Positions 8,629 through 15,453 of a stretch of 19,880 nt of DNA are shown here, piece after piece. Each line of letters starts with the position of its first letter. The first letter of the stretch is position 1. This DNA is from Candidatus Albibeggiatoa sp. nov. BB20 (GTDB lineage Bacteria > Pseudomonadota > Gammaproteobacteria > Beggiatoales > Beggiatoaceae). The stretch spans positions 1-19,880 of the forward strand of contig JADGDW010000082.1 of the NCBI GenBank assembly GCA_016744725.1. The letters are read 5' to 3'. The notes beneath the pieces are model-generated. The model worked only from the letters and a program-made list of their open reading frames with translations, made no database searches and was not told the DNA's origin. The position numbers and the translations under genes were made by a program.

Positions 8629-9064
8629 TAGCTTAAACTTGTGTTAAATTCATATATAACAGTTATTTATTGTCAATACTTATACCATTATATAAAGAAT
8701 CGCTGCTTTGACATTGATAATACTAGTCAAATCTATTTAATGTGTATACTACTATAAATAATTACACGAAACAATTTAATTACTTTAGATTTTTATCTAA
8801 TTGAAACAAGTCACTGTTTAAAATTAAACAAAGCTGACATTTTTATGTAAATTTATAAAATATTAGCTAGAAAATGACTTGCATTTTTTTACAGAGCAGG
8901 ATTGATACCGCTTAAAAATAGGATTAGATATTTAAACTGACCCATAAACTATAAAATTAGATTTTTTTCACCTACTTAAGACAAAAAAGACTTGACATTA
9001 CAGGCGTAAAATTTTACATTTGTCAGCTTTTATTAAACCGATTGAGTTTGTGGAGTAGCCCTAA
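8629..9064. other. Divergent regulatory gap between mrcB and rplM
   Basis: This very AT-rich 436-base gap has no credible gene. On the minus strand a perfect TTGACA (plus 8671-8676) with TATGAA (8649-8654) at 16 bases could drive mrcB, and a consensus TATAAT (8687-8692) is also present on that strand. An inverted repeat TTTGAC (8707-8712) / GTCAAA (8726-8731) lies between the two transcription units. The rplM promoter lies at the right end. Confidence 0.4.
8992..9020 (+). promoter_or_regulatory. Sigma-70 promoter for rplM-rpsI
   Basis: A perfect TTGACA (8992-8997) is followed after 17 bases by TACATT (9015-9020). This would give a leader of about 35-40 bases before the rplM ATG. It is the best-formed promoter in the window, as expected for a ribosomal protein operon. 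Confidence 0.6.
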
Positions 9065-9493
9065 ATGAAAACCTTTAGCGCGAAGCCAGCTGAAGTGAAG
9101 CGTGACTGGTTTGTGATTGACGCAGAAAATATGGTTCTTGGTCGCTTGTCGACTGAAGTAGCTCGTCGTTTACGCGGGAAGCATAAGCCAGAATATACAC
9201 CACACGTTGACACAGGTGATTATATCATCATTGTAAACGCAGAGAAAATACGAGTCACAGGACGTAAAGAAACAGATAAAATGTACTATCACCATACAGG
9301 TTTTCCTGGCGGTATCAAAAGTATATCTTTAGATAAATTGAGAGATTCACATCCTGAACGTATTCTTGAAAAAGCAGTAAAAGGTATGTTACCTAAAGGT
9401 CCTTTAGGACGTGCCATGTTACGTAAATTGAGAGTGGTTGTAGGCCCTGAGCATGAGCACACGGCACAGCAACCTATTACATTGGCATTATAA
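9065..9493 (+). CDS. rplM: 50S ribosomal protein L13
   Basis: Early-assembly protein of the large ribosomal subunit. The 142 residues equal the E. coli length. Family features are clear: KRDWFVIDAENMVLGRLST near the start, the central signature region VNAEKIRVTGRK followed by YYHHTGFPGG, and the basic segment KGMLPKGPLGRAM in the C-terminal half. GGAG (9052-9055) lies nine bases before ATG 9065. rpsI begins 15 bases after its stop, giving the conserved L13-S9 operon behind the promoter at 8992-9020. L13 is reported to autoregulate this operon in E. coli; whether this short leader does so cannot be judged from the sequence. Confidence 0.98.
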   Translation: MKTFSAKPAEVKRDWFVIDAENMVLGRLSTEVARRLRGKHKPEYTPHVDTGDYIIIVNAEKIRVTGRKETDKMYYHHTGFPGGIKSISLDKLRDSHPERILEKAVKGMLPKGPLGRAMLRKLRVVVGPEHEHTAQQPITLAL

Positions 9494-9508
9494 GCGGGTT
9501 AACAGAAG

Positions 9509-9895
9509 ATGGAACAATTTTACGGTACAGGTAGACGCAAAAACTCTAGCGCACGGGTGTTTGTACGCCCAGGTGATGGAAAAATCACTGTAAATGGTAA
9601 AACCTTAGAAGACTATTTTGGTCGTAAAACAGCACGTATGGTTGTTCGTCAACCTTTAGATGTTGCTGATATGCACGAACGGTTTGATGTGTATGTTACT
9701 GTCGAAGGCGGTGGCACAACAGGTCAAGCAGGTGCAATTCGTCATGGTTTAACTCGTGCGTTAATTGAATATGATGAAGGTTTGCGTTCTCCGTTACGTA
9801 AAGCTGGTTTCGTCACTCGTGACGCACGTGAAGTTGAACGTAAGAAAGTTGGCTTACACAAAGCGCGTAAACGTCCTCAGTACTCAAAACGTTAA
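9509..9895 (+). CDS. rpsI: 30S ribosomal protein S9
   Basis: Small-subunit head protein whose C-terminal tail reaches the P-site tRNA. The 128 residues are close to the E. coli length of 130. It has the YGTGRRKNSSARV start, the central GGGTTGQAGAIRHGLTRAL stretch, and ends in the invariant SKR after a Lys/Arg-rich tail (residues about 108-128). Second gene of the rplM operon, 15 bases downstream. The ribosome binding site is weak, so translational coupling to rplM is likely. A hairpin followed by a T-rich run lies downstream. Unlike some gammaproteobacteria, no sspA or petABC genes follow; the next gene is on the opposite strand. Confidence 0.98.
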   Translation: MEQFYGTGRRKNSSARVFVRPGDGKITVNGKTLEDYFGRKTARMVVRQPLDVADMHERFDVYVTVEGGGTTGQAGAIRHGLTRALIEYDEGLRSPLRKAGFVTRDAREVERKKVGLHKARKRPQYSKR

Positions 9896-9942
9896 GTCGC
9901 CTTTTGTTCAATGCGAGGTGAGTGGCTATGCTTACCTTGTGT

Positions 9943-9966
9943 TGGATTAATATCCACTTTCTTTTT
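9943..9966 (+). terminator. Probable intrinsic terminator of rplM-rpsI
   Basis: TGGAT (9943-9947) pairs with ATCCA (9952-9956) around TAAT and is followed at once by CTTTCTTTTT (9957-9966). The stem is short, and a larger alternative AGTGG/CCACT pairing surrounds it. The T-rich run and position suit termination. The rest of the 295-base gap to the next gene shows nothing clear. Confidence 0.45.
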
Positions 9967-10190
9967 AGCAGCAATCAAATCTATCCCCACTAACACCCAA
10001 ATCTAAACATTCATTTAAACTCATTCTGATTCGCAAGCGATTATTAATCACAAATTTGATAAACCACGCTCACGCCATATTTTATACGATGGTGAAATAA
10101 TACTTGGCAAACTCATTTTGTGTAAAGCTTTATACTTGTGTCCGAATTATGAGCTATTTTTGTAATAAATCACATTGAACTATAAATCAA

Positions 10191-10985
10191 CTATAAACGT
10201 TCTAAAGCATCAAGTTCAGCTAAGCTAAACCCCGCTTTTAAACGCGCTTCAATATTAAAAGGGCCTCGAATTTTGCCCCGATAATGTAGATTTAACAAGG
10301 TTCTAAAAGTAGCTTCTGGCTCTAAATCACGTTGGGTGCATAATTCATTAAACCAACGAGTTCCAATGGCAACATGTCCCACCTCATCATGCAAAATCAC
10401 TTTTAAAATATCAACCAGCTCATCTTGTTTAAGCTGTTGTAATTTTTTCATAATTTTGGGTGTTGCATCTAAACCGCGTGCTTCCAATACTCTTGGTACT
10501 AATGCCATCCGCACCATGACATCATCTTCGGTTTCGACAGCCATTTCCCATAAACCATTATGGGCGGGTAAATCCCCATATTCATAGCCCATTGCTAATA
10601 GTGGTTTTCGAATCATGGAAAAGTGCAAGGCTTCTTCATCAGCAACTTGAATCCAATTACAGTAAAAATCCCGTGGCATATTGCGGAAACGGTATACCGC
10701 ATCCCACGCTAAATTAATTGCATTGAACTCAATATGTGCAACGGCGTGAAGCAAAGCAGCCAAACCCTCTGTTGAGTGTAATTTACGTTTTGGAACAGAT
10801 TTAGGGGCTACAAGCTGTAAATTATCAGGTCGACCTGCTTGGGGAATTGAAGTAGGTGCTTGTGAGTGATCTATGTGAAGTTGATTTTCACGCCATGCTT
10901 TGGCATAGGATTGGGTTTTTTCGACTTTTTCATCTATTTGGCAGCACATTATGCATTCATAAGCTGCATCGAATACATTATTCAT
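10191..10985 (-). CDS. DUF455 family ferritin-like protein
   Basis: A 264-residue protein of the DUF455 (PF04305) group, predicted to fold as a four-helix ferritin-like bundle with a metal site; its reaction is not established to my knowledge. Candidate ligands follow the family pattern: E86 in HIE, E117/E118 and H121 in DEEALHF, E168 in VLEARG, and D200/E201/H204 in HDEVGHVA. The conserved GDLPAHNGLW stretch (137-146) is present. A Cys-rich N-terminal patch (C11, C14, C15) is notable. It starts only 21 bases after the OmpA-like gene, so the two are likely co-transcribed. No clear Shine-Dalgarno is seen. It is terminal in the unit and faces rpsI. Substrate and partner are unknown; a diiron oxidase or tRNA-modifying role is only a possibility from fold. 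Confidence 0.85.
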   Translation of the reverse strand: MNNVFDAAYECIMCCQIDEKVEKTQSYAKAWRENQLHIDHSQAPTSIPQAGRPDNLQLVAPKSVPKRKLHSTEGLAALLHAVAHIEFNAINLAWDAVYRFRNMPRDFYCNWIQVADEEALHFSMIRKPLLAMGYEYGDLPAHNGLWEMAVETEDDVMVRMALVPRVLEARGLDATPKIMKKLQQLKQDELVDILKVILHDEVGHVAIGTRWFNELCTQRDLEPEATFRTLLNLHYRGKIRGPFNIEARLKAGFSLAELDALERL

Positions 10986-11006
10986 AAATAAGTATTCAGG
11001 ATGGGA

Positions 11007-11540
11007 TTAGGGGAATTCAATAATGACACGGTTAGGCTTCATTTCGGCATGGTAAGAAATATGAATATCTTGAGTATAAGGATAAACAACCCGTGCAATT
11101 GACTGTGCTCTTAATTTAGACGCATGGGAAGATGAGACGCTGTCTCGTTTTAGAGGCGCAGGCGTTGCTAAAATATGGATTCTTTGACTGCTATCCAATT
11201 CTAAGGTTTTAAGCAAACCATCTATTTTTTTACGTTCACTGACACTTAATACATCAGCATCAGGTGGAAATTGTACTTCAATTCTACGATTAACCTGGTT
11301 TTTTTCAGGCAATGCATTTGGTTCTAAAACCGGTTCGTATACTTGGGTAGAAATTGCTTGATTTTTTGCGGATATTTGCGGCAATGATTTAGGCGTATAG
11401 CCAGCTTCTACTATTGGAATGAAACTGTTATTCCAAGCGGGCCGATTATTTTCAAGATAATTCAATGCCCACGCAAACGCAACAATTGTGCAGAGTAGCA
11501 AAATAAAGATAATAAAAGTATTGAATAGTGTCTTGAGCAT
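11007..11540 (-). CDS. Membrane-anchored protein with a degenerate OmpA-like C-terminal domain
   Basis: A 177-residue protein with one N-terminal hydrophobic helix (about 6-28) and no lipobox, so it is probably an inner-membrane anchor with a periplasmic body. A Pro/Asn/Gln-rich linker spans about 35-85. Residues 86-177 read like a diverged OmpA/MotB peptidoglycan-binding fold: strand IEVQF, a helix with LSVSERKKIDGLL, strand IHILATPAP, an RAQSIARVV helix, and an ending in PNRVIIEF. The usual acidic and Arg peptidoglycan ligands are not clearly kept. It sits 21 bases upstream of the DUF455 gene and diverges from fdxA. Function unknown; the OmpA-like assignment is by pattern only. Confidence 0.6.
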   Translation of the reverse strand: MLKTLFNTFIIFILLLCTIVAFAWALNYLENNRPAWNNSFIPIVEAGYTPKSLPQISAKNQAISTQVYEPVLEPNALPEKNQVNRRIEVQFPPDADVLSVSERKKIDGLLKTLELDSSQRIHILATPAPLKRDSVSSSHASKLRAQSIARVVYPYTQDIHISYHAEMKPNRVIIEFP

Positions 11541-11637
11541 TTTTTTAGGAGATAATTTATCTACATCTAGTGATGATTCTATTATAAAATAGCTCAGTTT
11601 TCAAACTTTAAACTACTTATTTTAGAGAGTGCGTAGT

Positions 11638-11961
11638 ATGGCTTACATTGTCACAGATAATTGTATTTTATGTAAATATACGGATTGTGTTGAGATATGT
11701 CCTGTAGATTGTTTTCATGAAGGGCCTAATTTTTTAGTGATTGACCCAGACGAGTGTATTGATTGCGCATTGTGTGAGCCTGAATGCCCTGCTCAGGCTA
11801 TTTTTGCTGACGTAGACTTACCTGCTGATCTTGAGCATTTCACAGAGCTGAATATTGAATTAGCAGCGGCTTGGCCTGTTATTGACGAGCAGAAAGAGCC
11901 ATTACCTGAGGCTGAAAAATGGGATGGCGTTAAAGATAAGCTACAGCATTTAGAACGCTAA
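11638..11961 (+). CDS. fdxA: Seven-iron ferredoxin FdxA ([3Fe-4S][4Fe-4S])
   Basis: Small cytoplasmic electron carrier of 107 residues, strikingly similar to Azotobacter ferredoxin I throughout. By analogy with that protein (Met counted), C9, C17 and C50 would hold the 3Fe-4S cluster. C21, C40, C43 and C46 would hold the 4Fe-4S cluster. C12 and C25 are the extra cysteines also present there. The C-terminal extension ending WDGVKDKLQHLER is typical of this family. ATG 11638 fits the family start and has GAGAG (11625-11629) eight bases upstream; an in-frame GTG at 11629 is rejected. It is a single gene with a hairpin downstream. It could supply electrons to low-potential enzymes or to an Rnf-type complex, but nothing here shows its partner. 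Confidence 0.96.
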   Translation: MAYIVTDNCILCKYTDCVEICPVDCFHEGPNFLVIDPDECIDCALCEPECPAQAIFADVDLPADLEHFTELNIELAAAWPVIDEQKEPLPEAEKWDGVKDKLQHLER

Positions 11962-12038
11962 TTAGTCTTTTATGGCGCTTATTGTTACATATTAAATAAA
12001 CTGTCAGAGTACTGTTTTGAGGGTTGTTTTTTAGAAGA

Positions 12039-12077
12039 TTGCCAATCCTAGCCAAGAATTTTCTCTAGGGTTGGCAA
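12039..12077. terminator. Bidirectional terminator between fdxA and the 12092 gene
   Basis: TTGCCAATCCTAG (12039-12051) pairs with CTAGGGTTGGCAA (12065-12077) over 13 bp with one G-U pair and a 13-base loop. It lies between convergent stop codons, 14 bases from the minus-strand gene's end. The left arm (GATTGCCAATC with its flank) differs by one base from the minus-strand arm of the repeat at 3911-3947. Confidence 0.6.
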
Positions 12078-12091
12078 CTCTAAGTCATTCA

Positions 12092-12961
12092 TCAATAAGC
12101 AATAGAAGAAATCAAAATTAGCCACGTAATGCTATAATTAATCAACAATATAACAAAGGCATAACGAGTAATTGCAGATGAGGTTCTATTCCTAAGGTTG
12201 ACTTTGATATACTGGGTTAATTTTCCTGCAATTAGAAAAGCTGCACCAAATGTAATTGCAGTTAGAAGTATTGTGCCCGTAGTTTGAACAGAATCTAACA
12301 CATCCTCAATCCCTTCTTCCCTAAGTATTTCCACAAAAATATTGTTTGGCTTTTTAAGTTTTTTCTTAGTTGATTTCATTCCGTAATCTGCAAATGCCTC
12401 AATCACTTCTAATATTAATGCAGTAAAATCTAAATCCATTGCATTCGCAATACTGAGCGCAATGCCAGAAGATATAGCGAGGAATACAATCAGTGTAACG
12501 CTATACAATGGCGAAAGAGATAGCCCTGAGATAATCCCTAAGGTTGCGATAAAACAGCTATATACAATAAGCACATACAGCCCAATAAAAAAGGGTTTAT
12601 CTTGTATATCTGGTTTAGGTGCAAGCTTGCCAAATAGTAGCCAACACATTCCTAGCAAAAATGTTATTGTAAAATAGGCTGATGATGACCATACCCATTT
12701 TGAGACAGGAAGCCAACGCATTGCTAAACAAAAGCTGGTAAAAAGCAAGGGCAATATAATCAGATGACTAACTAACCACCCAACAATACGCTGGTCAGTA
12801 TCATGCCGAAATAGACGCTGATATTCAGCTAAGTTTTTTGGCTGCCATAAAATCCAATACAGCAAAATGACATAACTGATGGGATTCCATACGGCTAATT
12901 CATGAATATTTTTAAAATTAGGACGAACTTGGGTTCTTGTTTTTGTTGTAGATATTTTCAT
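12092..12961 (-). CDS. Multi-pass membrane protein of unknown function
   Basis: I do not recognise this 289-residue protein. About seven hydrophobic segments are visible: near 28-39, 61-81, 93-110, 124-146, 152-172, 228-248 and 263-287. A hydrophilic loop at about 180-225 carries a Lys cluster (STKKKLKKP) and an acidic EEGIEDVLDSV stretch. The N-terminal 20 residues are basic. No signal peptide, catalytic motif or known transporter signature is evident. No Shine-Dalgarno is visible at ATG 12961, so the true start may be internal. It stands alone: fdxA converges on one side, and the other side is a 444-base gap. It begins the accessory stretch of the window. Confidence 0.7.
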   Translation of the reverse strand: MKISTTKTRTQVRPNFKNIHELAVWNPISYVILLYWILWQPKNLAEYQRLFRHDTDQRIVGWLVSHLIILPLLFTSFCLAMRWLPVSKWVWSSSAYFTITFLLGMCWLLFGKLAPKPDIQDKPFFIGLYVLIVYSCFIATLGIISGLSLSPLYSVTLIVFLAISSGIALSIANAMDLDFTALILEVIEAFADYGMKSTKKKLKKPNNIFVEILREEGIEDVLDSVQTTGTILLTAITFGAAFLIAGKLTQYIKVNLRNRTSSAITRYAFVILLINYSITWLILISSIAY

Positions 12962-13405
12962 GTCGGCGGCTTCAATACAATTAAATTCAAAAATAAATAT
13001 TTTAGAACTTGCTAACTAGTGAAAGAGCAAGCTAATAAGTCGCCTAATTCAATGATTTTTTTCAATATATAAATTCTACACAATCAATGTAACCCATTAT
13101 ATTCAACCCTAGTTTTAATGAATCTGTGGGCTCTATTATAACTTAAATTTGATATAAAGGCGTAGAGAATAGCAAAGATTATTTGTAACTGCCTAGCGTA
13201 AGTAGGGGGATAGATTATTTTCTGCGTTCTGTAAGCTCTTTACCCTTAATCCACCTTGTGGCATAACTTTGGTAGGTAATCACTAATAAATTAAAATAGT
13301 TGCTTTGGGTTCTAATCATCTGATCTGATTTATAATATAAAATGAGGCTGTATGATAATTGAAATTGATTTATGATAATCCTAAATCTAAAATAGGAACA
13401 GTTCC
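12962..13405. other. AT-rich gap before the Uma2 gene
   Basis: No supportable gene is seen. A small inverted repeat, CTTGCT (13008-13013) / AGCAAG (13026-13031), is close to the start of the minus-strand membrane gene. GGAAC-A-GTTCC (13395-13405) overlaps the ribosome binding site of the next gene; its one-base loop rules out an RNA hairpin. A 66-codon minus-strand frame at 13215-13415 has low-quality composition and overlaps the Uma2 start. Confidence 0.35.
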
Positions 13406-13957
13406 ATGTCCACACAAGCTAAATTAAGTGCCACAGAATATTTAGACCTAGAACGCTTAAGCAAGACTAAGCACGAATTTATCAATAGTGAAATATTCGC
13501 AATGGCGGGTGCCAGTGAGGCGCATAACTTAATTGTCATGAATATTGGTGCGAGTTTACATAGTCAAGCTAAAAAACGTCCCTATCGTGTATATCCTAGT
13601 GATTTACGAGTACAAGTGCTTGATGGTTATGTATATCCTGATGTCACCATAGTCTGTGGAAAACCTGAATTTGTGGGAAAAGATAATTTAACCAATCCTA
13701 ATTTAATCATTGAAGTCTCATCGCCTGCAACTGAAGATTATGATTTTGGAGGCAAATTCGCGCGTTATCGACAATTAGAAAGTCTACAAGATTATATTAT
13801 TGTCTCTCAAGATAAAATCATGGTTACACACTATACTAGACAAGATGCAAAGCATTGGTTATTAACAGAATTAACTGATGCTCAGGCAACAATCAGCTTG
13901 AATCATTTACAATGTCATTTATTGTTAGAAGATATGTATGACAAAGTATTTGAATAG
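13406..13957 (+). CDS. Uma2 family (DUF820) endonuclease-like protein
   Basis: A 183-residue protein of the Uma2/DUF820 family, with a predicted PD-(D/E)xK restriction-type nuclease fold. Candidate active-site residues are in order: D79 in YVYPDVTIVCG, E103 in LIIEVSSP and K117 in GGKFARY. The N-terminal SATEYLDLE segment and the GASEAHNLIVMNIGASL helix are family hallmarks. AGGAA (13394-13398) is seven bases before ATG 13406. Family members are numerous in cyanobacteria and some filamentous gammaproteobacteria, and their biological role is not well established. It has no toxin, antitoxin or methylase partner here. A decayed tnpB lies 109 bases downstream, so this region has been open to insertion. 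The gene itself appears intact. Confidence 0.9.
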   Translation: MSTQAKLSATEYLDLERLSKTKHEFINSEIFAMAGASEAHNLIVMNIGASLHSQAKKRPYRVYPSDLRVQVLDGYVYPDVTIVCGKPEFVGKDNLTNPNLIIEVSSPATEDYDFGGKFARYRQLESLQDYIIVSQDKIMVTHYTRQDAKHWLLTELTDAQATISLNHLQCHLLLEDMYDKVFE

Positions 13958-14066
13958 GCTTTAAAAGGGGTAATAACAGCATTTTAAAATCTATACGAAT
14001 CATTGCTATTATGTACTAATGTTAAAAAGACTCGTTAAAATAAGAAGCTGATGGACGCTTTAAACG

Positions 14067-15152
14067 ATGTTGTTAGCACATAAAGTTGAACTGAGGCTAA
14101 CACAAGAACAAGCAACATACCTCGATAAAGCGTGCGGTTCACATCGTCATTGTTACAACCAACTATTAGCTCACTTTAAAGACCACAAATGATCTAAATC
14201 AGCCGCTTACCAATATTATATCAAAACTATCCGCCCTCAATTCGATTAGTATACAGAAGTCTCTAGCCGCGTGACTCGTAATGCCATTGATGATTTAGAC
14301 AACGCCTTCAAACATTTTTTTTAGACGTGTCAAAGCCAAGCAAAAAGCAGGATTCCCACAGTTTAAAAAGAAAGATGTGAATGATTCTTTTGCACTTCGA
14401 GTTCAAGCTAAGTTTGATGTTAATGGGCGTTTATTGCGAATAGAAAAGCTCAAAACTAGGATACGGATGCGCCAAAAACTGTGTTTTGATGGAATAGCTA
14501 AACAAGTCACCATCAGTAAAAAAGCAGGGAAATATTTTGCTTCTATATTTAGTTGAGATGCAAGAATACAATCCCAAAGATATTGAGCGTCAACCTAGAG
14601 TCGGCGTGGATTTCGGGATTAAAAACCTTGCCACGTTAAGTCATGGTGTGTTTTTTCCAGCTAATCAAAAATTAAAAGCAAATCTAAAGAAACTTAAAAA
14701 ATATCAACATGCTTTGTCCCGAAAACAAAAGGGTAGCCAACGCCGAGCGAAAGCCAAGCTCAAAGTGGCAAAAATGCATTTTCATATTAGTAATCAAAGA
14801 CAAGCAGTATTGCATGAATTAAGTGGTTATTTAACCCGTCACTTTGACCATATCGTGATTGAAGACTTGAATGTTAAAGGTATGGTTAAAAACCACAAGT
14901 TAGCACGTAGCATCATTGATGCAGGCTTTGGCTATTTGCGAGCACAGATACAATACAAAGCCAAATTACGTCATTGTTGATCGATTCTTTCCAAGCTCTA
15001 AAACATGCTCAAACTGCGGTCAAATTAAAACAGAGTTACGTTTAAGTGACAGGACTTATCTTGTGATTGTGGTCTAAAGTATCGACCCCTAATGCCAAAC
15101 CACAATTTGAAACCGTTATGAAAGTGATAAATGCCTTAAAGTTACAACTTAG
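14067..15152 (+). pseudogene. tnpB: Decayed tnpB (IS200/IS605 family)
   Basis: Remnant of a TnpB, the RNA-guided RuvC-type nuclease carried by IS200/IS605 elements. The N-terminal frame begins at ATG 14067. It is broken by TGA (14190-14192) and TAG (14247-14249), both at positions where Trp fits, then by a frameshift at an eight-T run (14315-14322). A second +1 T is at 14548-14550. A third shift lies near 14972-14980 and a fourth between 15017 and 15062. Recognisable pieces, in order, are SSRVTRNAIDDLDNAFKHFF, the RuvC GVDFG (Asp 14609-14611), IVIEDLNVKGM (Glu 14861-14863), the zinc CSNCG (15006-15020) and CDCG (15062-15073), and a damaged terminal D-R-D/N-A block. Stitched together it is about 360 residues, close to full length. 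No tnpA is present. It is clearly non-functional as a protein. Confidence 0.88.
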
Positions 15153-15275
15153 TGCTACAACTACAACCTTGAAATAAACCAATGGCGAAAGCTTTACGTA
15201 AGATTTAAAAAATTGAGGATGGACAGGATATTAACTCGCACCAATGCAGATATCAATATAATACAAACAGCCGAT

Positions 15276-15395
15276 ATGAATAACTCAAATGCCAATCAAG
15301 GTGATAATGTACAACAATTGATGCAGCAACTCTCAAATTTAACGCCTGAACAACAAAAACAATTTTTAGAGCAAATGGCGAAAATAAAAAGCTAA
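15276..15395 (+). CDS. Short Gln-rich ORF, possibly real
   Basis: From ATG 15276 this frame gives 39 residues: an Asn-rich start, then a Gln-rich amphipathic helix ending NLTPEQQKQFLEQMAKIKS. The frame is open upstream to 15213 (60 codons). No Shine-Dalgarno precedes either start. The composition is more protein-like than random AT-rich DNA, but I know no family for it. It may be a small protein or the tail of a gene lost when the tnpB element inserted. It stops next to the inverted repeat shared with ppsA. Confidence 0.3.
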   Translation: MNNSNANQGDNVQQLMQQLSNLTPEQQKQFLEQMAKIKS

Positions 15396-15443
15396 AGGAG
15401 TGCAAAACTTGTTTTACCTACGCAGAATAAATTCAGCACTCCT
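15396..15443. terminator. Inverted repeat downstream of ppsA
   Basis: AGGAGTGC (15396-15403) pairs perfectly with GCACTCCT (15436-15443) across a 32-base loop, directly after the small ORF's stop and 11 bases from the ppsA stop on the other strand. The loop is long for an intrinsic terminator, so the call is tentative. It does not share sequence with the other convergent repeats. Confidence 0.4.
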
Positions 15444-15453
15444 GAAATAAAAA

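Noticed and set aside
13215..13415. 66-codon minus-strand frame before the Uma2 gene
   Set aside because: Composition is rich in Tyr, Ile and Asn as expected from AT-rich non-coding DNA. It overlaps the Uma2 start and has no recognisable motif.
14067..15152. Stop-codon reassignment (TGA/TAG as Trp) suggested by the tnpB frame
   Set aside because: The gene also has several frameshifts, and other genes here use TGG for Trp and TGA/TAG as true stops, so ordinary decay explains it.
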